The notes under the pieces: generated by a model
The model's input: only the letters and a program-made list of their open reading frames with translations
Told to the model about the DNA's origin: nothing
The model's database searches: none
Assembly: GCA_022710685.1 (NCBI GenBank)
Contig: JAKLGM010000001.1
Span: 1-64,000 of the forward strand
DNA: 64,000 bases
Direction of reading: 5' to 3'
Source: Patescibacteria group bacterium
GTDB taxonomy: Bacteria; Patescibacteriota; Patescibacteriia; Patescibacteriales; UBA12465
Position numbers and translations under genes: made by a program
Shown here: piece by piece, positions 9,375-18,912 of the stretch
Layout: every line of letters begins with the position of its first letter
Position numbering within the stretch: the first letter of the stretch is position 1

Positions 9375-9377
9375 ATT

Positions 9378-10520
9378 TTAAACTAATAGTGATAATTCAT
9401 TCAATTGGCCTTCGGCCACTTCGCGACTAAGCAATCCTTGGTTGTAGAGCTCTTTAATGTCGCGTGACAGACTAATCATACCATCGCTATAGCTAGTTTC
9501 AATTACATTTTTAATTTGGACGATTTTCTCCTCCCTAATCAAATTAGCAATAGCGGAATTGCGCACCATAATTTCTCGAGCCACAATGCGGCCGCCTCCT
9601 ACTTTAGGTAAAAGACGCTGAGAAATAACCGCAGCTAATATCATCGAGAGCTGGGAACGAACCTGATTCTGCTGGTGCGGCGGAAAAATATCAATAATTC
9701 TGTCAACGGTTTGAGAGGCATTGAAAGTATGTAAAGTAGCTAAAACCAAATGGCCGGTTTCAGCTAAAGTAATAGCCGAAGAGATGGTTTCCAAATCGCG
9801 CATTTCTCCCACCATAATAACGTTTGGATCTTGACGCACGACATGGCGCAAACCGCTGGCAAAAGTTGGAAAATCAAAACCTAGTTGCCGCTGGGTAATG
9901 ATGCTCTTATTAGATTTAAACAAAAATTCAATCGGGTCCTCAAAAGTGACGATATTATAATTATATTTCTGATTAAGATAATTAATCATAGCTGCCAAAG
10001 AAGTTGACTTGCCGCAGCCAGTTGGTCCGGTCAATAGAATCAAGCCCTGTTTCATATCTAAAAGCTTGTTGATAACCGGAGGCATGTGGACCTCTTCCAG
10101 GGTCGGAGGCTGACTATTGATGACGCGAGCCACCAATTTGAAATTATCTCTTTCATAAGAAAGGTTAACGCGATAACGGTAATCGTCCACCGAATAACCG
10201 AAATCTAAATCTTTTTCCTTAATCAAGCGTTCCTTCTGCTCTGGCCGCAACATAGTATCCACAACCTCTTCTAAATCCGCTGCAGTCAAAGGGGAAAAAT
10301 CTCCATTTTTCTTGGCCCCGCCTTTAACGATATCGCCGCTAGAAGACAAAACATAGACATCGCTATTATATTCCATACCGGCCTGCTGACTCAGAACTAA
10401 GGCCTGGTCGATCGGCACCAATTGTCCATCGATACGCAAGATCGGCTTTAAATCTTTGACCAAATGCAAATCAGAAGCCTTCTGCTCGGCGGCTAATTTT
10501 AGAAGTTTTTTAATATCCAT
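9378..10520 (-). CDS. pilT: Type IV pilus retraction ATPase PilT
   Basis: Hexameric ATPase that drives pilus disassembly and twitching motility, also used in DNA uptake. 380 residues. N-terminal ASDLHL segment, Walker A GPTGCGKST near residue 168, the Asp box GEMRDLET, a His box around ATLHTFNA, and the PilT-specific segment NLIREEK near residue 325 (AIRNLIREGK in the family). An insertion around residues 45-75 is longer than in E. coli PilT. No pilin or pilus assembly genes are in the window. It sits 4 bases after rnc. Confidence 0.93.
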   Translation of the reverse strand: MDIKKLLKLAAEQKASDLHLVKDLKPILRIDGQLVPIDQALVLSQQAGMEYNSDVYVLSSSGDIVKGGAKKNGDFSPLTAADLEEVVDTMLRPEQKERLIKEKDLDFGYSVDDYRYRVNLSYERDNFKLVARVINSQPPTLEEVHMPPVINKLLDMKQGLILLTGPTGCGKSTSLAAMINYLNQKYNYNIVTFEDPIEFLFKSNKSIITQRQLGFDFPTFASGLRHVVRQDPNVIMVGEMRDLETISSAITLAETGHLVLATLHTFNASQTVDRIIDIFPPHQQNQVRSQLSMILAAVISQRLLPKVGGGRIVAREIMVRNSAIANLIREEKIVQIKNVIETSYSDGMISLSRDIKELYNQGLLSREVAEGQLNELSLLV

Positions 10521-10524
10521 AAAG

Positions 10525-11217
10525 TTACCAGCCCTTCTTGGCTAAGCCAGCTTCGGCGGCTTTAACCTGGGCTTCTTGTTTAGAAAAACCATCGCCGGTG
10601 GAAATTAATTCTTCCCCCAAATAAAGACCGACGGTAAATAATTTTTCATGATCAGGACCCTCCTCTTTAATTGTTTTGTAGACCGGGGTAATACCTTCTT
10701 TTTCCTGAGAAATTTCCTGAAAACGTGATTTCGGATCCAAATATAATTCATTCTTCAATATTTCATCTAAATGAGAAACAATATGGCTGGCGATAAACTT
10801 TTTAGCCGGCTCTATGCCCTGGTCCAAATAAATAGCACCAATAATAGCTTCAATGGAATTGGCTAAAATATATTGCCGCGCCTTAGTATTCTTATCCTTA
10901 GCCTCGCCTTTAGAAAGCAACAAAAAATCCTCCACTCCTAGAGTGTCGGCGACCAGATAAAGCATGCGAGCGTTAACCAGGCTGGCGCGCCAGTTAGTCA
11001 AATCACCTTCCGGCGTGTCTGGATAATTGATGAAGAGATGTTCGGTGATCACAATTTCCAAAACAGCATCACCCAAAAACTCCAAGCGTTCATTGTGGCC
11101 GAATTTAAATTCGGGGTGTTCGTTAAGATAGGAGCGGTGGGTCAAAGCCTGCTCCAGCAAAGCTTTATTCTTGAAGCTAGTTCCGAGACTAGCTTCTAAT
11201 CTAGCTAAATCGGACAT
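10525..11217 (-). CDS. rnc: Ribonuclease III
   Basis: Double-strand-specific endoribonuclease that processes rRNA precursors and structured mRNAs. 230 residues. Catalytic signature HNERLEFLGDAVLEI (about residues 41-55), the second acidic cluster NSIEAIIGAIYLDQG, and a C-terminal dsRNA-binding domain ending in KQEAQVKAAEAGLAK. The start at 11217 gives MSDLARLEASLG, as usual for the family. Downstream of nusB across an 86-base AT-rich gap. Confidence 0.97.
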   Translation of the reverse strand: MSDLARLEASLGTSFKNKALLEQALTHRSYLNEHPEFKFGHNERLEFLGDAVLEIVITEHLFINYPDTPEGDLTNWRASLVNARMLYLVADTLGVEDFLLLSKGEAKDKNTKARQYILANSIEAIIGAIYLDQGIEPAKKFIASHIVSHLDEILKNELYLDPKSRFQEISQEKEGITPVYKTIKEEGPDHEKLFTVGLYLGEELISTGDGFSKQEAQVKAAEAGLAKKGW

Positions 11218-11303
11218 AAAAAACCGATATTAAAGTGTTAAATTGTTAAACTGAAAGCTTCAATTTAGCAATTTAGCAATTTAATATATTAATTATTAAT
11301 ATA

Positions 11304-11813
11304 TTAAGCCGCGGGTTCTTCCGGCTCGGCTTCTTTGGCCTTGGCCTCCTTGGCTTCTTTCAATTGCTGGGTAATAGCCTCGCGCTTTTCGCGCTCAGCT
11401 TCTGGCATGTCTTTGTAAATAGCGCCTAGGACACCATTAATGAACTTGCCGGATGACTCGCCGCCAAAAGCCTTAGCGATCTCAATTGCTTCGTTGATAG
11501 CAACGCGCGGCGGGATGTTGGTGGAATACAATAATTCATAAATACCGATACGCAAAACATTCCGATCAACGATAGTGATCTGCTCTAACGGCCACTCGGT
11601 CGCATAACGACGGATGTAATTGTCAATCTCTTCCGAATGTTCCAAGATGCTCTTAACCGTTTCACGCACAAAACCGCCGTCATCAAATTGCGGCGCAAAA
11701 TTAACAAAATTCTCGTCTATCACAGCCTCAATAGTTTCATTTTTCTTTCCATTAAAGTCCCAAGCAAACAGAGTTTGCATGGCGATAGTTCGAGCCAGAT
11801 GACGATTGGACAT
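11304..11813 (-). CDS. nusB: Transcription antitermination factor NusB
   Basis: All-helical factor that pairs with NusE (S10) on boxA RNA for rRNA antitermination. 169 residues. Conserved opening [19 protein letters not shown], central [21 protein letters not shown], and [25 protein letters not shown] are present in sequence order. A low-complexity Ala/Glu/Lys tail of about 25 residues goes beyond the usual end. rpmF lies 1 base upstream. Confidence 0.95.
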   Translation of the reverse strand: MSNRHLARTIAMQTLFAWDFNGKKNETIEAVIDENFVNFAPQFDDGGFVRETVKSILEHSEEIDNYIRRYATEWPLEQITIVDRNVLRIGIYELLYSTNIPPRVAINEAIEIAKAFGGESSGKFINGVLGAIYKDMPEAEREKREAITQQLKEAKEAKAKEAEPEEPAA

Positions 11814-11814
11814 A

Positions 11815-12018
11815 TTATTTTGTTTTAGTCTTTTTAGCTTTGCTCTTCACCTTCAAAACAGTCTTGCCTTTGTAGTTGCCGCAAAAAGCGCAAGCAGTAT
11901 GCGGCTTAACAGCGACGCCGCATTTTGGGCATTTGTTCAAAGTAGTTTTGGTCAAAGCCAAATGGGCACGATTTTTACCAACGGCACTCTTAGTCCGTCT
12001 TTTCTTCGGATTAGCCAT
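11815..12018 (-). CDS. rpmF: 50S ribosomal protein bL32
   Basis: 67 residues. Opens with [11 protein letters not shown] and carries an intact four-Cys zinc ribbon, CPKC and CAFC, with a Lys-rich tail. Translationally close to nusB (1-base gap). Confidence 0.95.
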   Translation of the reverse strand: MANPKKRRTKSAVGKNRAHLALTKTTLNKCPKCGVAVKPHTACAFCGNYKGKTVLKVKSKAKKTKTK

Positions 12019-12111
12019 AAAATTAGGATTAAATTTATTTTATCTTTTTATTATAAAAGCTGTAGACTCAGCATACCACATTAGCCAAAATAGTCAAGAA
12101 AATAGCCAATT

Positions 12112-13935
12112 TTAGGCAGTTTTAGGACCGACAATCTTTTCAAAGACATCCTTCTCGATCGTTTCCTTCTCTAATAACTCCTTAACCACAATTTCAATCT
12201 TGGGTTTCTGGTCCATAATGATCTTTTTAGCCTTGAAGGTGGCTTCATTGATAAAGTGAGAAATTTCGTCATCAATCTTTTCCGCTATCTTCTCGCTGTA
12301 ATCTCTCTGCTCGTGAATCTCCCGGCCCAAGAAGATCATTTCTTCTTTCTCGCCAAAAGTCCTCGGGCCCAAAGCATCGCTCATGCCAAAGTCAGTAATC
12401 AGGCTGCGAGCCAAAGCAGTAGCTCGACGCAAGTCCGAAGTCGCACCGGTAGTCACTTCACCAAAAACCTCTTTTTCCGTCAGATGTCCGGCTAATAATA
12501 CCGCCAATTCTTCAATATATTCGGTCTTAGAATGCATATGACGGTCAACACTGGGAAGCTTTAAAGTATAGCCGCCGGCCTGGCCCCGGGCAATGATGGA
12601 AACCTTGTGTACCGGGTCGGTATGGGGCAAGAAGTGGGCAACGATAGCATGGCCAGCTTCATGATAGGCAGTGATTTTTTTCTCTTTGTCAGTAATTATT
12701 CGACTCTTACGCTCTGGGCCCATCATCACCTTTTCAATGGACTCATACATATCACCCAAAGAAATATTCTTTTCATTCTTCCGGGCCGCCAAAATCGCCG
12801 CTTCATTCAAAACATTTTCTAAATCTGCTCCGGAAAATCCCGGGGTACGCTCAGCAATCTTATGCAAGTCAGCCCCTTTAGCTAAAGGCTTTTTGCGAGC
12901 ATGGACCTCTAAAATCGCTTCCCGATCCTTGATATCCGGAATATCAATAACGACTTGGCGGTCAAAACGTCCTGGCCGTAACAAGGCTGGGTCTAAGACG
13001 TCAGGACGATTAGTGGCGGCGATGACGATAATATTGTCGGTCGGCTCAAAGCCGTCCATCTCTACCAATATCTGATTCAAGGTCTGTTCTCTTTCATCAT
13101 GTGAGCCACCTAGGCCAGCGCCACGTTTGCGACCGACAGCGTCAATCTCATCGATAAAAACGATGCACGGAGAATTCTTTTTAGCTTTCTGAAATAATGA
13201 CCGAACCCGGGAGGCACCGACACCGACAAACATCTCCACAAATTCGGAACCGCTGATATGAAAGAAAGGGACATCAGCTTCGCCGGCGACACCGCGAGCC
13301 ATCAAGGTCTTGCCCGTGCCTGGACTGCCTAAAAGTAATACTCCCTTAGGGATACGAGCGCCTAAATCTTGAAATTTCTTAGGAAAACGAAGGAATTCTA
13401 CCACTTCCTGCAATTCTTCCTTGGCCTCTTTAGCTCCGGCGATATCCTTAAATGATACTTTATTCTTCATATCCTTCTGAAATTCTTTAGCTTGACTCTG
13501 ACCAAAAGTCATCGCGCGGGAGTTGGCATTAGAGACGCCGCGCATAGTGAAGTAGAGAAAGGCCCCAATCAAAAGAATCGGCAAGAGTATCGGCAAAACA
13601 TTAACTAGCCAAAAATTCATGCCACCAGCATCCTTGATCTTGATATTGACGGTTGATAATTTCTGATTATCAACGTTAAAATTTTTCAACAAAGTCGAAA
13701 GCGATTCGCCACTCTCTTTTTGCGCCACCTTCTGGCTGCCATCCTGCAAATCAATTTGTAACTTGTCGCCATCAACCATGATGGCAGCAACCCGGCCGGC
13801 ATTAATTTCGTTCACCAAAAATTCCAACCCTACCTTTTCGGTCTTGGCTGACTTGGCGTTCCAAGCTGAAAATAAGCTGGCGATAATCAGAAAAGCGATG
13901 AAATAAATAAAGAAATTTTTTAGTAGATTTTTCAT
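12112..13935 (-). CDS. ftsH: ATP-dependent zinc metalloprotease FtsH
   Basis: Membrane AAA+ protease that extracts and degrades membrane and regulatory proteins. 607 residues. TM1 about residues 6-24, extracytoplasmic region, TM2 about 108-130, AAA module with Walker A GSPGTGKT near 202, Walker [13 protein letters not shown], the second region of homology around [18 protein letters not shown], and the zinc protease motif HEAGH near residue 425. All key residues intact. Single gene between an AT-rich gap and a downstream intergenic region. Confidence 0.98.
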   Translation of the reverse strand: MKNLLKNFFIYFIAFLIIASLFSAWNAKSAKTEKVGLEFLVNEINAGRVAAIMVDGDKLQIDLQDGSQKVAQKESGESLSTLLKNFNVDNQKLSTVNIKIKDAGGMNFWLVNVLPILLPILLIGAFLYFTMRGVSNANSRAMTFGQSQAKEFQKDMKNKVSFKDIAGAKEAKEELQEVVEFLRFPKKFQDLGARIPKGVLLLGSPGTGKTLMARGVAGEADVPFFHISGSEFVEMFVGVGASRVRSLFQKAKKNSPCIVFIDEIDAVGRKRGAGLGGSHDEREQTLNQILVEMDGFEPTDNIIVIAATNRPDVLDPALLRPGRFDRQVVIDIPDIKDREAILEVHARKKPLAKGADLHKIAERTPGFSGADLENVLNEAAILAARKNEKNISLGDMYESIEKVMMGPERKSRIITDKEKKITAYHEAGHAIVAHFLPHTDPVHKVSIIARGQAGGYTLKLPSVDRHMHSKTEYIEELAVLLAGHLTEKEVFGEVTTGATSDLRRATALARSLITDFGMSDALGPRTFGEKEEMIFLGREIHEQRDYSEKIAEKIDDEISHFINEATFKAKKIIMDQKPKIEIVVKELLEKETIEKDVFEKIVGPKTA

Positions 13936-13990
13936 AATTTAGGATAATTTTACATAATTTCAGTATATAACAAGCAGGGTCTTTTGGCAA

Positions 13991-14018
13991 ATAAAAGGGG
14001 CAAAAATGCCCCTTTTAT
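13991..14018 (-). terminator. Intrinsic terminator after the S1-domain gene
   Basis: ATAAAAGGGGC / GCCCCTTTTAT hairpin; in the minus direction it ends in a T stretch, 24 bases past the stop of the gene at 14042. Confidence 0.85.
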
Positions 14019-14041
14019 CAATATTTGGTTTAACTGACAAA

Positions 14042-15244
14042 TTATTTCTCGGCCTTCACTTTCTTTTCCTTCTTCGGTTTTTCTTCAACCTCAACCTTCT
14101 CTTCTTTCACTTTTTTAACAGTCTTTTTTTCTTCCTTATCTTCGGTCTTAGATTTTTTTCCTTCCTTAACTAATTTCAAGGCTAAACGATGGTCCTGCGG
14201 AGAAATAGACAAAATTTCAAAATCACGTTCTTCGTTAACTTTAAAGACTTCATTGATCTTTTCCTGCTTGCCTAAATTTAATTGAGTGATGTGAGCTAGG
14301 CCATGGATATCTTCGTCTAATTTAACAAAGAGACCGAACGGATTGACTTTCAAAACACTGCCTTTGACTACCTGGCCGATGACGTACTTATTAACTGCCT
14401 CTAACCACGGATCCTTCATGATTTTCTTGGCAGACAAGAAAATCTTGTTGCCATCAATATTGACGATTTCGGCCTTGATCTTGTCACCAACTTTATACAA
14501 GCTAGCCGGGGAATCAATTCTCTGCCAGGCTAATTCGGAGATATGAATCAAGCCCTCAATGTTGTCATCAAAGCTGACAAAGACGCCAAAATTAGTAACA
14601 GCCGTAATCTTGCCTTCAACCACCACACCCACCTTGTACTTCTCAAGCAAAGGCTTCTGCTTTTTATTCCAAACATCCTTCTCGCTAAAAATAATCTTGC
14701 CTTCGTCTTCGTTCAAAGTGATAACGTTGACTTCAAATTCCTGGCCGACAAAAGATTTCAATTTTTCCAAAATCTTGCTCTTGTCACCGCCGCTGATGCG
14801 AGGATAATTTTCCGGAGCTAATTGGGACACTGGCAAGAAACCGCTAATCTGGCGATAATGGCAAAGCAAGCCGCCCTTATTGGCGTCAGCCACTTTGACG
14901 GAAACAGTTTCTTTGCTCTTAAAAGCTTCACGCAGATTATCCCAGGCTTTACCCTGGCCAACTTGACGGAAGGATAATTCTAATTCGCCCATTTCGTTCT
15001 CGGGCTCAACGACCATAGCTTCAACTTCTTTGCCCGGCTCTAAATCAGTATATTCCTCGGCCTCTAAATATAATTCCGGACCGCGGACAATACCGGTTCT
15101 GACGCCGTCGATATCCAAACGAACTTCGGCTTTAGACGCAGAAATCACGACACCCTTAACGATGTCGCCAGCCTGCGGCACTTTTAATTCTTCTTTTTCC
15201 AAGAGGACGCTAAAAACGTCGTTCTTGATAGTATCTTTACTCAT
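14042..15244 (-). CDS. rpsA: Multi-S1-domain RNA-binding protein (ribosomal protein bS1-like)
   Basis: 400 residues with four S1 OB-fold repeats (about 20-90, 108-175, 205-270, 290-355), each with the family pattern of VGxVVKGxV and FGVFVxF-type strands, for example KITAVTNFGVFVSFDD. S1 recruits mRNA to the 30S subunit, which matters here because Shine-Dalgarno sequences are rare. The last 40 residues are a Lys/Glu-rich tail like the one on NusA at 28603. Four repeats is short compared with six in E. coli. The leader upstream is long and structured. Confidence 0.9.
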   Translation of the reverse strand: MSKDTIKNDVFSVLLEKEELKVPQAGDIVKGVVISASKAEVRLDIDGVRTGIVRGPELYLEAEEYTDLEPGKEVEAMVVEPENEMGELELSFRQVGQGKAWDNLREAFKSKETVSVKVADANKGGLLCHYRQISGFLPVSQLAPENYPRISGGDKSKILEKLKSFVGQEFEVNVITLNEDEGKIIFSEKDVWNKKQKPLLEKYKVGVVVEGKITAVTNFGVFVSFDDNIEGLIHISELAWQRIDSPASLYKVGDKIKAEIVNIDGNKIFLSAKKIMKDPWLEAVNKYVIGQVVKGSVLKVNPFGLFVKLDEDIHGLAHITQLNLGKQEKINEVFKVNEERDFEILSISPQDHRLALKLVKEGKKSKTEDKEEKKTVKKVKEEKVEVEEKPKKEKKVKAEK

Positions 15245-15381
15245 ATCTAAAAGCGTAAATATTTCTTATCACCAATAGCTATTGGGATAATAAAAAAAGC
15301 GCTTTTAACCTCCCCAAGGGGAAGCCCTTTGGCCACCTAGAAACCAAAGGATGTCTTAGAGGTGTTTATTAAATTATTACT
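15245..15381 (-). promoter_or_regulatory. Structured 5' leader of the S1-domain gene
   Basis: Transcript from the promoter at 15388-15416 would carry about 137 bases of leader. In order it holds a 7-bp hairpin CCTTTGG/CCAAAGG (15326-15350), a second hairpin CTTCCCC/GGGGAGG (15309-15324), a run ending in seven T (15292-15306), and the perfect palindrome CCAATAGCTATTGG (15272-15285) near the start codon. Autoregulation by S1 or attenuation is plausible. Inference only. Confidence 0.45.
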
Positions 15382-15387
15382 AGGGTT

Positions 15388-15416
15388 ATATTAGCCGATT
15401 AAAACAAAAAAATCAA
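15388..15416 (-). promoter_or_regulatory. Promoter of the S1-domain gene
   Basis: Minus strand TTGATT, 17-base spacer, TAATAT. Confidence 0.6.
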
Positions 15417-15421
15417 GGGTA

Positions 15422-15452
15422 CTAAAAAACGCCCAATATCGGGCGTTTTTTA
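15422..15452. terminator. Intrinsic terminator, probably bidirectional
   Basis: CTAAAAAACGCCC / GGGCGTTTTTTAG hairpin just past the stop of the gene at 15476. Confidence 0.87.
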
Positions 15453-15475
15453 GTATATTTGAATAAATATTAGTA

Positions 15476-16309
15476 TTAAGCCGCCTTTTCAACCTTCTCA
15501 CCGGCTAATTCGTGTACATTTCTGCGGGAAAAGATCGGAGCCACTTTGATCTTCTGGCTCATGCCGCTAGCGGCGAAAGCTGTAGCGCTGTTGCCCCCAG
15601 CCTTATTAGCCTGCTTCTCCATCTCAGCAAAAGCTTTTCTCTGCTCTTCAGTCAAAACGCTTTCTGCCAAGTCCTTCTGGAAGCTGTCGAAGACCTTATC
15701 GCCGTTGAACATACTAGACTCATAACCAGCCTGCTTATAGACTTTTCTTAAGCCATCAAACTGCATGTAACCGTCCGGCTTCTTATTGGCATGCTCAGTC
15801 ATTAACTCGGCATAGCCTCTTAAGGCGTTATCTGATTTAGACCCCAAGGCATAGGCCTTGCCAATAACATTTAATCCGGCGAAAACTCCTGATAAGTCTC
15901 TTTTGTCAGCCGGCTTCAAACCTTCTTTGGCTTTAGCTAAGAAATCCCAAGTCTTATCCAAGGTCAATAACTGAAATTTGTTATACATTTCAGCATTGGA
16001 CAATTTGGAAAAGGCTTCCTTGTCAGCGGCTAAAGTTTCGGAATCATAGCCGACATTTTCAAACAAACGCTTTTCCGCCGGGGTCTTCGGCAAAGACTCA
16101 ATCTTGCCAGGGATAACCTCAGACTTCATGGCATTGATTTCTTCCCGTGCCACAGCAGTTTCGGTCTTCTGCTTTTCTTTGTCCTGAACCAAACGATTGA
16201 CAATTTCTTCCTGGGTCGGAAGAGATTTAATCAAATCTACCGCCGCTTCGGTTTGTTCCATTTTTTTGTCTTGAGATTCGGCGGGATTATTAATTTTTTC
16301 CATGTTCAT
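15476..16309 (-). CDS. Hypothetical cytoplasmic protein, helical, Lys/Glu-rich
   Basis: 277 residues, not recognised. No signal peptide or membrane helix. The first 75 residues look disordered or coiled (many Glu, Lys, Gln). The middle (about 80-230) looks like a compact helical domain with Tyr and Phe spaced regularly. The C-terminus has GGNSATAFAASGM and a basic patch. A second start (ATG at 16303) is possible. Single-gene unit with its own terminator. Confidence 0.65.
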   Translation of the reverse strand: MNMEKINNPAESQDKKMEQTEAAVDLIKSLPTQEEIVNRLVQDKEKQKTETAVAREEINAMKSEVIPGKIESLPKTPAEKRLFENVGYDSETLAADKEAFSKLSNAEMYNKFQLLTLDKTWDFLAKAKEGLKPADKRDLSGVFAGLNVIGKAYALGSKSDNALRGYAELMTEHANKKPDGYMQFDGLRKVYKQAGYESSMFNGDKVFDSFQKDLAESVLTEEQRKAFAEMEKQANKAGGNSATAFAASGMSQKIKVAPIFSRRNVHELAGEKVEKAA

Positions 16310-16475
16310 ATATTTGAGTTTATTGATATTAATAAAGCTCGAAAATCGGCACTTTTATCAATATCTTATTTAAATTATTACAAATTAATTATAACACATA
16401 AATCAAAATTAGTCAATAGAGGATGTTTTTACCCTCCCTTATCGGCTAATTTGATAATAGCATAATGAAGGAAAT

Positions 16476-16505
16476 AAAAAAAGCCTGTTTTGGAGCAGGC
16501 TTTCT
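16476..16505 (-). terminator. Intrinsic terminator after the gene at 16509
   Basis: AAAGCCTGCT / AACAGGCTTTTTTT in the minus direction, starting within a few bases of the stop codon. Confidence 0.88.
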
Positions 16506-16508
16506 CTA

Positions 16509-16820
16509 CTAGTTATAACACAGGTTGTTTTTTCCGCTGGGAGGACTTTTTGACAGGCCGCAATTATAAAGCGTAACTTCAATCTCATAGCGCTCATTTT
16601 CGGCAGCGACCATCTTGGCCAGAATATAATCTTTGTCTGGAACATCGTCCAGGAAGATCCCATTTTTGGGAATATTATATACTGGCAGATCAGCATTAGT
16701 CTCAGGCGGCGGAATAAAAGTAGTTTTTTTCGGCCGGCATGAAACTTCTTTCCACCAACCGACAAGTTTTTGCTCAAGCCTGAGGAAATCGTGTTTCCGG
16801 CGGCTAAGGAACTTTAGCAT
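16509..16820 (-). CDS. Hypothetical 103-residue protein with a strong Shine-Dalgarno
   Basis: Not recognised. The start at 16820 is supported by AGGAGG nine bases upstream on the minus strand, which is rare in this window. The N-terminal 35 residues are basic with several Trp and Lys; the rest is Pro-rich then beta-like (YEIEVTLYNCG). An overlapping frame at 16439-16777 runs through the terminator and is rejected. Single-gene unit closed by a terminator directly after the stop. Confidence 0.65.
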   Translation of the reverse strand: MLKFLSRRKHDFLRLEQKLVGWWKEVSCRPKKTTFIPPPETNADLPVYNIPKNGIFLDDVPDKDYILAKMVAAENERYEIEVTLYNCGLSKSPPSGKNNLCYN

Positions 16821-16930
16821 GATTCATTTCCTCCTCAATGATATAATCAATATTTCTGATAGAATCTAGGTTAATTATGGCTTAACATACTTCTTTTATC
16901 TTGTCAATACTATTCCCTGTGGAAAACAAT

Positions 16931-16954
16931 AAAAGCGCTGTAATTAGCGCTTTT
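16931..16954 (-). terminator. Intrinsic terminator after rnj
   Basis: AAAAGCGCT / AGCGCTTTT hairpin with flanking A/T runs, 25 bases past the rnj stop. Confidence 0.85.
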
Positions 16955-16978
16955 ATTTATATACTTATTTGATTTTAT

Positions 16979-18826
16979 CTACACTTTTATCACTACCGGC
17001 AAAACCATCGGGCGTCTTTTGGTCTGAGAAAATAAGAACTGACTGACATCCGCCCTAATTTTGTTTTTGATAAAGTCTTCATCAATCGGCAAATTGCTAG
17101 CTTGATCTTTAACAATCTTCTTGGCAATAGTTCTGGTCTTTTCAATCAAATCCTTATTCTCTTTCATATAGACAAAACCGCGAGAAATCAAATCCGGGTT
17201 ACCAATAATATCATTGGTCTTAGTATCAATAGTGGCAATAACGACGATCATGCCGTCGGCCGCCATCATCTGGCGATCCTTGAGCACGACATTGGAAACA
17301 TCGCCGACACCTAAACCGTCAACCATGACATAATCAGTCGGGACTTTTTCTTTGGTTAGCTTGCCCACGACCTGATTGCCGACTTTACGGAAATCCAACA
17401 CCTGGCCATTATCAGCCACGAATATTTTGTCGCGGGAAACTCCAACCGACTCAGCTAATTCCGCATGAGCCCGGAGCATATAGTGGTTGGCCTCAATCGG
17501 CATAAAGAATTCTGGCTTTAACAAGCGCATCATTAATTTTAAATCCTCTTGCTTAGCGTGGCCGCCGGCATGGACGTCCATCATGCGATAGTTAATGACC
17601 TTGACGCCCTGACGGACAATCTTGTCCATTAAGGTTTGGATAGAACGTTCGTTGCCTGGGATAACCGAAGAAGAGAAAATAACAGTGTCTCCTGGCTTGA
17701 AATGAATCAAACGATGTTCGCCGTTAACCACTTTGTTCAAGAAAGCACCGCCCTTTTCGCCCTGGGCGCCGGTACCGATAATCACTAATTGATTATCCGG
17801 GATTCGATTAACATCTTTTTCGTCAATCAATAATCTGGGATTAAATTTCAAATAACCAATCTGGTGGGCAACTTCCACGTTGTCGTTCATGCTGCGGCCC
17901 TGGAGTAATACTCTCCGACCGTACTTAGCGGCATGATCAAATATTTTCTGGACGCGAGACAGCTGGGAAGCAAAAGTGCCAATAATGATGCGACCGGTTA
18001 TCTTCTCAAATAATTTGCTCATCTCGTCGCCAATAGCCGACTCTGAAATCTGATAGCCAGGATGAGTAGCGTCAGTAGAGTCAGCCATTAAAAGCATGAC
18101 ACCCTGAGCGCCAATTTGGGCAATGCGGTTCAAATCAGCCGGCTTGTCATTAACCGGAGTAAAATCAATCTTGAAATCGCCCGTATGAACCACTTTGCCT
18201 AAAGGAGTGTTCACGATAATGGCGAAGCAATCGGGAATAGAATGATTGACGCGCAAAAATTCAATATTGAAATTTTTTCCCAACTGGACACGGGAGGTTT
18301 CATCAATTTCCTTGATATTCAAATGAGGGGAATGATGGAATTCCACGTTGCGCTTCCGGACTAGACCGGCCGTCATCTTGCCCATAAACATCGGCGGGTT
18401 ACCGATGCGGCCCATGATGTGCGGGATACCACCGATATGATCATAGTGACCGTGAGTGATAATAACGCCCTTGATCCAGTCTTTTTTGTCTTCTAAATAG
18501 GAGATATTAGGGATAATGTAATCAATGCCCAACATATCCTCCTCGGGAAATTGCAGGCCCATGTCAATGATGATGATTTCCTTGTTATATTCAATCACCG
18601 TCATATTACGACCGACTTCCTCTAGGCCGCCCAAAGCCATAACTCTAAGAGAGCCCTGGTTGTTGGCCGCGGTAAAAGCCGGCCGAAAGGCCGGGCGCGG
18701 CGCTCCGGTGGCAGTGCGGCCGCCCGGAGAATTATAATTGCGCCGTTTGAGCGGCGGACGGCTACCTTTGTTAAGAGGCGCCGGGCGGTTGCCAGTGGCA
18801 GCCGCAGGTTTGTACTTACTAATCAT
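16979..18826 (-). CDS. rnj: Ribonuclease J
   Basis: Metallo-beta-lactamase-fold 5'-3' exonuclease and endonuclease for mRNA decay and rRNA maturation. 615 residues. Zinc site HGHYDHIGGIPH near residue 125, DFKIDFTP, beta-CASP part with SQLSRVQKI and GRSMNDNVEVA, and the late HAGGHA motif. The N-terminal 55 residues are an Arg/Pro/Gly-rich basic extension not found in B. subtilis RNase J, probably an RNA-binding tail. With RNase Y and PNPase also present, this is a full Gram-positive-type decay set. Confidence 0.96.
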   Translation of the reverse strand: MISKYKPAAATGNRPAPLNKGSRPPLKRRNYNSPGGRTATGAPRPAFRPAFTAANNQGSLRVMALGGLEEVGRNMTVIEYNKEIIIIDMGLQFPEEDMLGIDYIIPNISYLEDKKDWIKGVIITHGHYDHIGGIPHIMGRIGNPPMFMGKMTAGLVRKRNVEFHHSPHLNIKEIDETSRVQLGKNFNIEFLRVNHSIPDCFAIIVNTPLGKVVHTGDFKIDFTPVNDKPADLNRIAQIGAQGVMLLMADSTDATHPGYQISESAIGDEMSKLFEKITGRIIIGTFASQLSRVQKIFDHAAKYGRRVLLQGRSMNDNVEVAHQIGYLKFNPRLLIDEKDVNRIPDNQLVIIGTGAQGEKGGAFLNKVVNGEHRLIHFKPGDTVIFSSSVIPGNERSIQTLMDKIVRQGVKVINYRMMDVHAGGHAKQEDLKLMMRLLKPEFFMPIEANHYMLRAHAELAESVGVSRDKIFVADNGQVLDFRKVGNQVVGKLTKEKVPTDYVMVDGLGVGDVSNVVLKDRQMMAADGMIVVIATIDTKTNDIIGNPDLISRGFVYMKENKDLIEKTRTIAKKIVKDQASNLPIDEDFIKNKIRADVSQFLFSQTKRRPMVLPVVIKV

Positions 18827-18912
18827 GTTTTTAGAGAAATTGCCGAATTAAAAAATACTTCTTAAGCTCAGGCAATTTTTATAATAAAGAGAAATAATGG
18901 TCTAATTAGAAG

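Noticed and set aside
16439-16777. Alternative frame to the 103-residue orphan
   Set aside because: It runs through the terminator at 16476-16505 and has no ribosome site; the frame at 16509-16820 has a strong one.
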